DNA from: Sciscionella sediminilitoris
GTDB lineage: Bacteria; Actinomycetota; Actinomycetes; Mycobacteriales; Pseudonocardiaceae
Direction of reading: 5' to 3'
Assembly (NCBI RefSeq): GCF_000737195.2
Contig: NZ_JALM01000051.1
Span: forward strand, 1-64,000
Length of the DNA: 64,000 bases
The notes under the pieces are model-generated. The model was not told the DNA's origin, searched no databases, and worked only from the letters and a program-made list of their open reading frames with translations. Made by a program: the position numbers and the translations under genes. This document shows positions 1 to 8,106 of the stretch, piece by piece (positions within the stretch are counted from its first letter, which is position 1; each line of letters starts with the position of its first letter).

Positions 1-834
1 CTGCCGCTGGACCGCGATCGGCTCGGGCGGCGCATCGGTACCCCGCAGGGCACTCGGCAGCGGCACCCCGATGCGGTCGGCGAGCCCGGGAACCCCGACC
101 AGCGCCCCGGCCGCGAGCAGGATCACCACCACGACGGCCGCGGTGATGACCAGGCCGCGTTTGCGGCGCTTCGGTTTCGGCCGGTCCTGCTCGGGTTCCC
201 AGTCCTCGGCGTGGTCCTCGGGGTGGTCGTGATCCCCCTCGTGTTCGTCCCGGGGCTCCTCGGCGGCTTCGCCCGCCGGTTCGATGCGCACCGGCATGGC
301 GCGCTCGGTCGGCAGGTACCGGTCCTCGTCCTCCTCGGGCAGCGGCAGCATCCGCGTCGGCCCCTCGACCGGGTTCGGCACATCCCGCGGCTGCGGTTCG
401 GGCCGTGGTGGTTCGGGCCGCGGTGGTTCCGGCGGCCGCGGGGCGTACCTCGGCGGCTCGTTCCCGGGCAGTTCGTGCCTGCGTGGTTCCGGCCTGGATG
501 GTTCGACCGGGCGCACGGCCGCATCGGTCGGCGGGTCCTCGTAACCGGGCTCGTCGTACCCGGGCTCCTCGTGCCCGGGTTCCTCGAGGTTCCGGACCGG
601 TTCGAGCACCGAGGTCACCTCGCCGGGGCGCGGACCGGGCTCCTCGTCCGGTTCCTCCTCCCGGTCCCCCTCCGCGGTGATCGCGGGAAACACCGTTGTG
701 GACTCGCCGACGGTTTCGGCCTGCCCGGCCGGTTCCCGGTCCTCGTCCTGCCTGTCGGGCTCGCCGTCCACGTCCTCGTCGACCTGCGGCCACAACGGCG
801 GCTGCTCGTCTTTGCCCGGTTGCTCGTCGGTCAC
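1..834 (-). CDS. dacB: D-Ala-D-Ala carboxypeptidase/endopeptidase (PBP4 type), N-terminal part only
   Basis: Partial gene that continues past the left edge; 278 residues are visible from a GTG start preceded by an AAGGTGG-like ribosome site. Residues 1-215 are a Pro/Glu/Asp-rich cytoplasmic tail. A basic stretch (KPKRRKRG) and one hydrophobic segment ([20 protein letters not shown]) follow, so the catalytic part would lie outside the membrane. No catalytic motif falls inside the window. The dacB call rests on this architecture and on the divergent ppa, because actinobacterial genomes often pair an anchored S13 peptidase with ppa. Another anchored extracytoplasmic protein is possible. The family trims peptidoglycan stem peptides. 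Confidence 0.6.
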   Translation of the reverse strand, partial: MTDEQPGKDEQPPLWPQVDEDVDGEPDRQDEDREPAGQAETVGESTTVFPAITAEGDREEEPDEEPGPRPGEVTSVLEPVRNLEEPGHEEPGYDEPGYEDPPTDAAVRPVEPSRPEPRRHELPGNEPPRYAPRPPEPPRPEPPRPEPQPRDVPNPVEGPTRMLPLPEEDEDRYLPTERAMPVRIEPAGEAAEEPRDEHEGDHDHPEDHAEDWEPEQDRPKPKRRKRGLVITAAVVVVILLAAGALVGVPGLADRIGVPLPSALRGTDAPPEPIAVQRQ

Positions 835-975
835 CCGACCACCTTTACATCCTTGCCCGGTTCGGCGTCTGCCGCGCTCATGGTTCAGACTAGAGCGTCA
901 CATCGACAACACAGCGACGTGTTGACCGAACATCAGCGTTGGCGCATCGTTTCGCGCCGGGAGCGAGGACATTCC

Positions 976-1464
976 GTGGAGTTCGACGCCACTATCGAGA
1001 TCCCCCGAGGGGAGCGCAACAAGTACGAGCTCGACCACGAGACTGGTCGCATCAAGCTCGACCGCACCCTGTTCACCGCGACGCAGTACCCGGCGGACTA
1101 CGGGTTCATCGACGACACCCTCGGCCAGGACGGCGACCCGCTCGACGTGCTCGTGATCGTGCAGGAACCCACCTTCCCCGGCTGCCTGATCCGCTGCCGC
1201 GCGATCGGCATGTTCCGGATGACCGACGAGAAGGGCCCGGACGACAAGGTGCTCGCGGTGCCCACCGATGACCCGCGCCAGGAGCACCTGCGCGACATCC
1301 ACCACCTCAACGAGTTCCACCGGCTGGAGATCCAGCACTTCTTCGAGGTGTACAAGGACCTGGAGCCGGCCAAGAGCGTCGAGGGCGCGAACTGGGTCGG
1401 CCGCGCCGAGGCCGAGGCCGAGATCAAGGCCTCGCTGGACCGCGCGAAGAACGCCGGACACTGA
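976..1464 (+). CDS. ppa: Inorganic pyrophosphatase
   Basis: Cytoplasmic family I pyrophosphatase of 162 residues, hydrolysing PPi to two phosphates and so pulling biosynthetic reactions forward. Visible family features are the N-terminal [16 protein letters not shown] (substrate-binding K and E), YPADYGFI, and the acidic metal-binding run DGDPLDVLV. The length is normal for bacterial enzymes. The frame stays open far upstream, but the GTG at 976 sits five bases after GAGGAC and gives the standard family N-terminus, so the longer reading was rejected. It is transcribed divergently from the carboxypeptidase gene. Confidence 0.97.
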   Translation: MEFDATIEIPRGERNKYELDHETGRIKLDRTLFTATQYPADYGFIDDTLGQDGDPLDVLVIVQEPTFPGCLIRCRAIGMFRMTDEKGPDDKVLAVPTDDPRQEHLRDIHHLNEFHRLEIQHFFEVYKDLEPAKSVEGANWVGRAEAEAEIKASLDRAKNAGH

Positions 1465-1513
1465 GCGAACCCGTCCGGGGCACCCGCGCCACGCGTGCCC
1501 CGGACGGACCGGT

Positions 1514-2044
1514 TCAGCGCCCCTCGGCCTGCTGGTTCACCTGCTGGACGAACGCCTCGAGCAGTTCGGGCATGCGCTGCTCGTAGTCCGCGGTGAACTG
1601 GTCGAACAGCTCGGCGAACCGCTCGCGCTGCGCCTGCGGCCAGTGCGCGACCACGCTCGCGATGCTGCGGTTGCGCCGCTCGCGGTGTTGCTCGAGCAGT
1701 TCGATGCCCTGCGCGGTGATCCCGAGCATGCTCACCCGCCCGTCACTGGGATCGGCCCGGCGTTCGACGAGGCCGTTCGTGACGAGACCGGCGACCTGCC
1801 TGCTCACCGTGGACTGGTCCACGAACACCAGCTCAGCCAGCGCGCTCGACCGGCAGGGCCCGTTCTTGGCCAGCTCGATCAGCAGCATGAACGCCGATCG
1901 CTCCAGTCCGCCGTTCGCGCTCGCCTTGGCCTGCGCGGCAGCCGACATCCGGCCGAGTCTCGCCATCGCCATCCCGATCGAGTCGGCGAGGCGCAGCTCC
2001 TCCTCGGTGGGCCCCGGAGCTCCGGAGGACTCGGCGAAGGTCAT
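1514..2044 (-). CDS. MarR-family transcriptional regulator
   Basis: Protein of 176 residues with the MarR winged helix. A recognition-helix region (ALAELVFVDQSTVSRQVAGLV) and a wing (RRADPSDGRVSMLGIT) are visible, with helical dimerisation segments at both ends. The ATG at 2044 was chosen over an upstream in-frame start at 2089, which would begin inside the inverted repeat at 2074-2092. The gene is divergent from the Roco GTPase gene, and the repeat between them is the natural candidate operator for autoregulation and control of the neighbour. The ligand is unknown. Confidence 0.9.
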   Translation of the reverse strand: MTFAESSGAPGPTEEELRLADSIGMAMARLGRMSAAAQAKASANGGLERSAFMLLIELAKNGPCRSSALAELVFVDQSTVSRQVAGLVTNGLVERRADPSDGRVSMLGITAQGIELLEQHRERRNRSIASVVAHWPQAQRERFAELFDQFTADYEQRMPELLEAFVQQVNQQAEGR

Positions 2045-2073
2045 GCTCACAACCAATCCATGCGGGTCGCAAC

Positions 2074-2092
2074 TACTTGTATGTACCAAGTA
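2074..2092. promoter_or_regulatory. Candidate MarR operator (inverted repeat)
   Basis: Perfect 6-bp arms TACTTG and CAAGTA are separated by seven bases (TATGTAC). The site lies 30 bp upstream of the marR start and 66 bp upstream of the Roco start. Spaced half-sites like this are usual for MarR dimers. The assignment rests on position and symmetry only. Confidence 0.5.
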
Positions 2093-2119
2093 TTGCTTCC
2101 GGAGTTCGGAACAGACAAC

Positions 2120-2148
2120 GTGACCTCGCTCGCAACGGCCGCTACGCT
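2120..2148 (+). promoter_or_regulatory. Candidate promoter of the Roco gene
   Basis: A -35-like GTGACC (2120-2125) and a -10-like TACGCT (2143-2148) are separated by 17 bp. Transcription would begin about 2156, two bases before the ATG, so the mRNA would be nearly leaderless. The -10 fits the actinobacterial TANNNT pattern. Confidence 0.4.
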
Positions 2149-2157
2149 CACCTGATC

Positions 2158-4659
2158 ATGGGCAGCGCAGAGGACGAGGCGACCCGCCGCATCGAACGGG
2201 CCCTTGCCTCCAGGGACACCCGCCTGGACCTCTCCGGGCTTGGCCTGTACGAGCTGCCCGCCCGCCTGCGCCAGCTCACCCACCTGCGGGTGCTCAACGT
2301 CCGGTTCAACTCGCTGGCCGCGCTTCCCGAGTGGTTCACCGGCCTGCGCGAACTCGAAGTGCTGCACGCCAATGGCAACGAGCTGACCACCCTGCCGGAT
2401 TCACTCGCCGAACTGCCGATGCTGACCGTGCTCGGGGTGCACGACAACCCGATCCTCAGCCCGCCACCGGAGATCACCGCTGCGGGTTCGGACTCGGTGC
2501 TCGAATTCCTGCGAGCCAGGGCCAAGGGCAGCACCGCGCAATGGGTGTCCAAGCTGATGGTGGTCGGCGAGGGCGGGGTCGGCAAGACCTCCCTGGTGCG
2601 CGCGCTCGCCGAGCAGCCACACGATCCGCACGAACCGTCCACGCACGGCCTGCGCATCGAACGCCTGGAGGTGGACCACCCGTTCCTCCCGGAGATCCAG
2701 ATGCGGCTGTCCGCGTGGGATTTCGGCGGCCAGCAGATCTACCACGCCACCCACCAGTTCTTCCTCACCAACCGCTCACTGTTCCTGCTGCTGTGGAATT
2801 CCCGGCTCGGCTGGGAACAGGGCAAGCTGCGCTACTGGCTGGACATCATCACCGCGCGCGCACCGGAATCCCCGGTGCTGCTGGTCGCCACGCACACCGA
2901 GCACCGCGAGCCCGATCTTCCGCTGGACGAACTGCGCGCCGAATATCCCAATCTGCGCGCGCATTTCGCCGTGGACAACGCCTCCAGGACGGGCATTCCG
3001 CAACTGCACGAGCAGATCGCCGAACTGGCCGCGCGGCTGCCGCTGATGGGTTCGGAGTGGCCGACCAACTGGTTGCGCGCGGCCAACGCGGTGCGCGAGG
3101 CACCCGAACGCACCGCGGCCTACCGGCACGTGACCCCGACCCGGTTGTGGTCGATCATGACCGAGGCAGGGGTCACCGATCCCGCCCACCAGCACTACAT
3201 CGCCACCGCGCTACACCAGCTCGGCGAGATCCTCTACTACGACCAGGACCCGGAACTCTCGCAAACCGTTGTGCTGCAGCCGGAATGGGTCAACGAGTAC
3301 ATCAGCAAGGTGCTCGACAGCCCGGAGGTCGCCGCGCGCAAGGGAGTGCTGTCCCGGCGCCATCTCGGGCAGTTGTGGGCCGATCTGGACATCGGCATGC
3401 GCGAGCATTTCCTTGGCATGATGGACAAGTACGACCTGTCCTACCGGATCGACGACGCCGAGGATGTGAGCCTCGTCGTCGAACGGCTGCCCTGGTCCGC
3501 GCCGGACTACGCGGCGCTGTGGGAGGAACTGGGCGAGCAGACCCAGATCCGGGTGCGCTATCAGCTCAACACCATGCCGCCGGGGATCCCGACCTGGTTC
3601 ATCGCGCGCTCGCACCGGTTCTCCACCGGCATCCACTGGCGCACCGGCGCGCTGCTGCGGCACACCGACCGCCGCCATCTCGCCCTGCTGCGCGCGCACA
3701 CCGGGCGCAACACCGTCGAGCTGACCGTGCGCGGGCCCATGCCGCTGGCGTTCTTCTCCATTCTCGACGAGGGCCTCAACCGCACCCTCGAACGGTTCCC
3801 CGGGCTGCACATCTCCCGGCGCATCCCGTGCCCCTGCCAGGACGGCACCGGGCGCGCCTGCGATGAGCTCTACGAGTACGAGGATCTCGTGCACCGGCTC
3901 ACCCGCGATCCACCGCGCGAGGAGATCGAGTGCCACAAGACCGGGGAGTTCGTGAACGTGCGCGAACTGCTGCTCGGCCTCGCCCCTTCCGAGCACGAGC
4001 GGGAGAGCACCCGGCTGGACCGCATCGAGGCCAAACTCGACCAGCTGCGCGAGAACGGGGAATACAACCAGCTGGAATTCCTGCGGCTGCGCCGGATCAT
4101 GCAGCACCAACAGGAAACCCGCTGCCCGAGCGTGTTCGCGATCGTGCCCGCCAAGCGGCGCAAGCTGTTCGCCACCGCCTACGAGCTGCACCTGTACTGC
4201 GAGCAGCCGGGCGCCTGGCACCGGCTGCCCGAACCCGAGGGCTGTTATCCGGTCTCCGAACCCGCGGAGTGGCTACGGAGATTCGGCCCCTATCTGAGCA
4301 CCCTGTTGCGCGTGCTCAAACACGTCGCCCCGCTCGCGGGCCCGATCCTCGGCATGACCGTGGACCAGCTGGACGAGAGCCTCAAGGCGGACTGCGAGTT
4401 CATGAAGGAACTCATGCAGCAGGTGCCGGTCGAGCTCCCCGAATCCGGCCCGGCCGCCGCGTACCCGGAAACCGAGCCCGCCGCGCACGCCGCGACCGAC
4501 GCGGATTTCCGCGCCCTGCTCGCCATGCTCACCGAGCTCGATCCCGCGCAGCGCTGGGGCGGGCTGAGCAGGCACACCACCCCGGAGGGGCTCACCCTGT
4601 ACCTGTGCCCGCACCACCTCACCGCCTACGAACCCGCGACCAGCTCCGCGGGTGAGTAA
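2158..4659 (+). CDS. Roco family protein: leucine-rich repeats, Roc GTPase, COR domain
   Basis: Protein of 833 residues. Leucine-rich repeats span about 22-105. A Ras-like Roc domain follows with P-loop GEGGVGKTS (137-145), switch II DFGGQ (188-192) and a G4-like THTE (245-248). G4 is usually TKxD or NKxD, so nucleotide specificity may be relaxed. A COR dimerisation region covers roughly 290-550. Cys558, Cys560, Cys568 and Cys592-His593 could bind a metal. A short coiled coil lies near 620-650. Roco proteins are GTPases that cycle between monomer and dimer; bacterial roles are mostly unknown. The ATG at 2158 was preferred to 2077 because of the promoter just upstream. It is divergent from a MarR gene, and its 3' end overlaps the convergent SnoaL gene by 34 bp. 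Confidence 0.92.
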   Translation: MGSAEDEATRRIERALASRDTRLDLSGLGLYELPARLRQLTHLRVLNVRFNSLAALPEWFTGLRELEVLHANGNELTTLPDSLAELPMLTVLGVHDNPILSPPPEITAAGSDSVLEFLRARAKGSTAQWVSKLMVVGEGGVGKTSLVRALAEQPHDPHEPSTHGLRIERLEVDHPFLPEIQMRLSAWDFGGQQIYHATHQFFLTNRSLFLLLWNSRLGWEQGKLRYWLDIITARAPESPVLLVATHTEHREPDLPLDELRAEYPNLRAHFAVDNASRTGIPQLHEQIAELAARLPLMGSEWPTNWLRAANAVREAPERTAAYRHVTPTRLWSIMTEAGVTDPAHQHYIATALHQLGEILYYDQDPELSQTVVLQPEWVNEYISKVLDSPEVAARKGVLSRRHLGQLWADLDIGMREHFLGMMDKYDLSYRIDDAEDVSLVVERLPWSAPDYAALWEELGEQTQIRVRYQLNTMPPGIPTWFIARSHRFSTGIHWRTGALLRHTDRRHLALLRAHTGRNTVELTVRGPMPLAFFSILDEGLNRTLERFPGLHISRRIPCPCQDGTGRACDELYEYEDLVHRLTRDPPREEIECHKTGEFVNVRELLLGLAPSEHERESTRLDRIEAKLDQLRENGEYNQLEFLRLRRIMQHQQETRCPSVFAIVPAKRRKLFATAYELHLYCEQPGAWHRLPEPEGCYPVSEPAEWLRRFGPYLSTLLRVLKHVAPLAGPILGMTVDQLDESLKADCEFMKELMQQVPVELPESGPAAAYPETEPAAHAATDADFRALLAMLTELDPAQRWGGLSRHTTPEGLTLYLCPHHLTAYEPATSSAGE

Positions 4660-5051
4660 CCCAGGATTTCCATGCCCTGCAAGGGACTCCAGTAGTCCCG
4701 CCAGTGCGCGATCCGCCCGTCCCGGACGGTCAGCACGTTCACATACCGCAGCACATAAGGCTTTCCGGTCGCGGTGACCACCCCGTGCGCCGCGTACTCC
4801 GCGATCGCCACATCCGGATCGGTGGTCTCGTGCACCACGAGATCCGCGAACTCCCGGTGCTCCAGCGGCGCCTCGCGCACCGCGGTGACATAGGCCCGGA
4901 TCTCCTCGCGGCCGGTGATCACCCGCGGCACCCCGGGCGGGGCGAAGGGCAGTTCATGCACCCCGTCCTCGGCGAACAGGTCCACGAACCCGTCCATGTC
5001 CTTGGCGAGGAACAGCGGGAAAAGCTTCTCGAACATCTCGACTGGTTTCAT
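4626..5051 (-). CDS. SnoaL-like / NTF2-fold protein
   Basis: Protein of 141 residues with the alpha+beta-cone pattern of SnoaL-like proteins: an N-terminal helix (MKPVEMFEKLFPLFLAKD), the segment FVDLFAEDGVHELPF, then strands ending DGRIAHWRDYWSPLQ. Family members are small isomerases, hydrolases or ligand-binding proteins, and the substrate cannot be read from sequence. The in-frame extension upstream was rejected because it would run through the divergent TetR gene. The adjacent TetR regulator and NAD(P)-binding reductase suggest a small regulated detoxification or modification unit. The 3' end overlaps the Roco gene. Confidence 0.82.
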   Translation of the reverse strand: MKPVEMFEKLFPLFLAKDMDGFVDLFAEDGVHELPFAPPGVPRVITGREEIRAYVTAVREAPLEHREFADLVVHETTDPDVAIAEYAAHGVVTATGKPYVLRYVNVLTVRDGRIAHWRDYWSPLQGMEILGYSPAELVAGS

Positions 5052-5059
5052 GAAACCAA

Positions 5060-5099
5060 CGTACAACGAAACTGATGATTCAGGCAACGCTCGTACAAT
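5060..5099. promoter_or_regulatory. TetR/SnoaL intergenic control region with CGTACAA repeats
   Basis: Two direct copies of CGTACAA lie at 5060-5066 and 5092-5098. The second contains TACAAT (5094-5099), a good -10 hexamer whose expected start point is the A of the TetR ATG at 5106, implying a leaderless mRNA. The first copy lies just upstream of the SnoaL start. The repeats are candidate TetR half-sites. Confidence 0.4.
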
Positions 5100-5105
5100 G
5101 AACTC

Positions 5106-5687
5106 ATGGGACAGCACTCCCCGGACACCACACGGGCCGCACAGCGCAGGGAGACCGAACAGCGCATCCTCGACGTGGCAAGGGAAGCATTCGCCGAACT
5201 CGGCTACGACCGGGCAACGGTGCGGGCGATCGCCGAGGCCTCCGGCGTGAACCCGGGACTTGTCATGCACTACTACGGCAGCAAACAGCGGCTGTTCCGG
5301 ACCGCCACCGCCGAACCACCGGACCCGGCACCGGGCGAACCGCCGGAGGACCCCGGCGAACGCTGGCTCGCCGCGCTGCGCGAGAAGCTGGCAAGCGAAC
5401 CCACGGCCACCCTCGCCATGCTGCGCTCGATGCTCACCCATCCCGATGCCCAGGACGAGGTGCGCGAGTCGATGCGCGCCCAGCAGCGTGAACTGGCCGC
5501 GGAACTGGACGCCGCGGACGCGCTGCTGCGCACCGGACTGCTCGGGGCGCTCACCCTCGGCGTGCTCGTCTCCCGCTATCTGCTGCGCCTGGACGGGATG
5601 CCGGAGGCCGATCCGGACACGCTGCTCGACCTGCTCCGGCCCTGCGTGGATTCCCTCAACGGCAAGACACCCGGCGAGAAATCATAG
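5106..5687 (+). CDS. TetR-family transcriptional regulator
   Basis: Protein of 193 residues with a standard TetR DNA-binding domain: AREAFAELGYDRATVRAIAEASGVNPGLVMHYYGSK spans residues 25-60 (in two parts: helix 1, then the helix-turn-helix ending HYYGSK). The C-terminal part is an Ala/Leu-rich ligand-binding domain. The predicted -10 TACAAT places the transcript start at the ATG. It is divergent from the SnoaL gene and lies 34 bp before the NmrA-like reductase, so it probably represses both arms. The effector is unknown. Confidence 0.93.
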   Translation: MGQHSPDTTRAAQRRETEQRILDVAREAFAELGYDRATVRAIAEASGVNPGLVMHYYGSKQRLFRTATAEPPDPAPGEPPEDPGERWLAALREKLASEPTATLAMLRSMLTHPDAQDEVRESMRAQQRELAAELDAADALLRTGLLGALTLGVLVSRYLLRLDGMPEADPDTLLDLLRPCVDSLNGKTPGEKS

Positions 5688-5721
5688 GCGCGAGCCGCCC
5701 GAAATCCGGAGAATCGCCGCC

Positions 5722-6534
5722 ATGACGATCCTGGTGACCGGCGCGACCGGCAATATCGGACGAATCCTGGTGGACAAACTCATCGAACAGGGCGCGGAGA
5801 ACATCCGGGCGCTGACCAAGAACCCGCGCAAGGCCGCGCTCCCCGACGGTGTCGAGGTGGCCGAGGGGTACCTGCGCGAACCGGAGACCCTGCCGAAGGC
5901 GTTCGCGGGCGTGGAGCGGATGTATCTCGCCCCGACCCCGGACACGGTCACCGAGGTCCTGGCGCTCGCCCGCGCCGCCGGGATCGGGCACATCGTGGAC
6001 CTCTCCGGGGAGAAGGACGGCTGGTGGGGCACGGTCACCCTGGCCGTCGAGGAGTCCGGGATCCCGTGGACCCACCTGTCGCCCGGCGACTTCATGGAGA
6101 ACACGACCATCTGGGCCGAACAGATCAACCGCCTCGGCGAGGTGCGCGAGCCGTATCCGGACGGTTCCAGTGCCCCCATCGCGATGGCGGACATCGCCGA
6201 GGTCGCCGCGACGGCGCTGCTCGGCGAAGGACACCTCGGCGAGTCCTACCCGCTGACCGGGCCGGAGACCCTGCGCCGCACCGAACTGCTCGAGCACATC
6301 GGCGCGGCGCTCGGCAGGCGGATCCCGTTCGTGACCGCGAGCTCCGCGGAGACCGCCGAGGCACTGCGCCCGGTCATGGGCGAGCAGTCCGAGTGGTACG
6401 TGCAGAACATCCTGGACGACTTCGTGGCCGGGGCCGTCGGCGTGCACAACGACACCTTCACCCGGGTGACCGGGAAACCAGGGACCCGGTTCGGGGACTG
6501 GGCCCTGGCCAACGCCGAGAAGTTCCGCGGATGA
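5722..6534 (+). CDS. NmrA-like NAD(P)-binding protein (atypical SDR)
   Basis: Protein of 270 residues with an N-terminal Rossmann motif (TGATGNIGR) and the layout of NmrA/HSCARG-type atypical short-chain dehydrogenases: variable strand AEGYLREPETL, then HIVDLSGEK where classical SDRs have the YxxxK active site. The missing catalytic Tyr suggests either redox sensing or a non-classical reductase. A GGAG ribosome site precedes the ATG. It follows the TetR gene by 34 bp and is probably co-transcribed with it. Confidence 0.85.
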   Translation: MTILVTGATGNIGRILVDKLIEQGAENIRALTKNPRKAALPDGVEVAEGYLREPETLPKAFAGVERMYLAPTPDTVTEVLALARAAGIGHIVDLSGEKDGWWGTVTLAVEESGIPWTHLSPGDFMENTTIWAEQINRLGEVREPYPDGSSAPIAMADIAEVAATALLGEGHLGESYPLTGPETLRRTELLEHIGAALGRRIPFVTASSAETAEALRPVMGEQSEWYVQNILDDFVAGAVGVHNDTFTRVTGKPGTRFGDWALANAEKFRG

Positions 6535-6594
6535 ACGCGAGCCCGATTTCCGGTACGGTCCACACCACCTACCCACCAGTATCAGGAGATCGCG

Positions 6595-7050
6595 ATGGGG
6601 ACCTACGGGACCGTACTCGTCGGAACGGACGGCTCCGATTCGTCGTACCGCGCCGTGGACAGGGCAGCCGAGATTGCCAGGGACACCTCGGCGAAGCTGG
6701 TCGTCGTGTGCGCCTACTACCCGGCGAGCAAGCGCGAGGTGGACGCGGCGGCCGATGAACTCGGCGACATCGCCTACCAGGTCGTCGGCTCCACCCCGGC
6801 GGAGGAGACCCTGCGCACCGCGAGCGAGCGGGCCACCGCGCAGGGGGCCGCCGACATCGTGACCGACGCGGTCGTCGGGGAACCGGTGAAGACACTGATC
6901 GAGGCGGTCGAGCGGCACAAGGCGAACCTGCTCGTGACCGGGAACCGGGGCCTGAACACCCTCGCCGGGCGCATCCTCGGTTCGGTGCCCGCCAACGTCA
7001 CCCGGCAGGCGCCCGCCGACGTGCTGATCGTGCACACCACGGGCCGGTGA
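6595..7050 (+). CDS. Universal stress protein, UspA family
   Basis: Single-domain Usp of 151 residues. The N-terminus (VLVGTDGSDSSYRAVDRA) and the ATP-binding motif G-x2-G-x9-G-S in GNRGLNTLAGRILGS are intact, placing it in the nucleotide-binding subgroup. CAGGAGATCG is a good ribosome site. Its stop codon overlaps the GTG start of the cyclase gene (GTGA), so the two are translationally coupled. A shared role in an ATP/cAMP-linked stress response is plausible but inferred. Confidence 0.93.
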   Translation: MGTYGTVLVGTDGSDSSYRAVDRAAEIARDTSAKLVVVCAYYPASKREVDAAADELGDIAYQVVGSTPAEETLRTASERATAQGAADIVTDAVVGEPVKTLIEAVERHKANLLVTGNRGLNTLAGRILGSVPANVTRQAPADVLIVHTTGR

Positions 7051-8030
7051 CCGGGAACGAGGCCGAGCCGGACGACCGGGCGGAACTCGTCGGCGAACTC
7101 GAGAACACCCTGCTCGGCGGGCAGCGCCGGTACACCAGGGGCGAGGTCGCCGAGCTGAGCGGGCTCGATCCGGAACGCACCCGCAGGCTCTGGGTGGCGA
7201 TGGGGTTCCCCGCCGCGGGTGACCAGGACCGGATCTTCACCGACGGGGATGTCACCGCGGCCCGGCTGCTCGGCAAGCTCGTCGAGTTCGGCGCCCTGGA
7301 CTCCGAGGCGGAGCTGGCCATGGCCCGCACCCTCGGCCAGTCGCTTTCCCGGCTCGCCGAATGGCAGACAAGGGACATCACCGCGCGGATCGGTGAACTC
7401 GCCGCGAACGAGCAGGAAGCCCTGGAACTGGCCGTCGGGCTGCTGCCACTGATCGAGGAACTCATGTCCTACGTGTGGCGCAGGCACGTGGCCTCGGCAG
7501 CGGGCCGGGTGGTCGGTTCCGCCGAAGGACAGGACCGCCAGGACAAGACGGTCGGGTTCGCCGACATGGTCGGTTACACCAGCACCACCCGCAGGCTGCG
7601 CGCCACCGAGCTCTCCGCGCTGCTCGAGCGCTTCGAGGAGGACGCGAGCGAGATCATCGCGACCCGGCGCGGCCAGATCGTCAAGCAAGTGGGGGACGAG
7701 ATCATGTTCACCGCCGACGATCCGGGCGACGCCGCCGAGATCGCGCTGGCCCTGTGCGCCGAGGACCGCCCGGAGCGGGGACTTCCCGAACTGCGTGTCG
7801 GGCTCGCCGCGGGGGACGTGCTGCTGCGCTACGGGGACGTGTTCGGTTCGGTGGTCAACCTGGCCGCGCGGCTCACCACGACGGCGCACCCTTCCTCGGT
7901 GCTCGTGGACGCCACGCTGGCCGAACGCCTCTCCGGGGACCCCCGGTTCGCGCTGCGGCAGCTGCGTCCGGTCTCCGTGCGCGGCTACCGGCACCTGCGC
8001 CCCTGGGTGCTGCGCGTGAACCGTGGGTGA
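7047..8030 (+). CDS. Class III adenylate/guanylate cyclase with N-terminal regulatory domain
   Basis: Protein of 327 residues. The C-terminal cyclase homology domain (about 165-320) holds the metal ligands Asp173 (FADMVGYT) and Asp217 (QVGDEIMF). It also has Lys213 and Asp264, the usual adenine-selecting pair, and Asn271/Arg275 (VNLAARL) for transition-state binding. All catalytic positions look present, so an active adenylate cyclase making cAMP is likely. Residues 28-80 look like a MerR-type helix-turn-helix (YTRGEVAELSGLDPERTRRLW), resembling the helical autoinhibitory domain of mycobacterial Rv1264-type cyclases. There is no membrane segment. The GTG start overlaps the usp stop by four bases. 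Confidence 0.9.
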   Translation: MTGNEAEPDDRAELVGELENTLLGGQRRYTRGEVAELSGLDPERTRRLWVAMGFPAAGDQDRIFTDGDVTAARLLGKLVEFGALDSEAELAMARTLGQSLSRLAEWQTRDITARIGELAANEQEALELAVGLLPLIEELMSYVWRRHVASAAGRVVGSAEGQDRQDKTVGFADMVGYTSTTRRLRATELSALLERFEEDASEIIATRRGQIVKQVGDEIMFTADDPGDAAEIALALCAEDRPERGLPELRVGLAAGDVLLRYGDVFGSVVNLAARLTTTAHPSSVLVDATLAERLSGDPRFALRQLRPVSVRGYRHLRPWVLRVNRG

Positions 8031-8106
8031 GCCGCGTGCGCGGGCACCGTGGCGATGCCGATAGTGTGTGCGTTGTCCCCGCGCAGCCGACCAGGAGAGC
8101 GGTTAC

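Noticed and set aside
831..884. 17-codon leader frame ending in a GTGA overlap with the carboxypeptidase start
   Set aside because: No ribosome site of its own, and the overlap falls where AAGGTGG serves the GTG at 834; chance cannot be excluded.
211..975. Open frame running into ppa from 211
   Set aside because: It reads antisense to the carboxypeptidase gene and has no family N-terminus; ppa starts at GTG 976 with a ribosome site.
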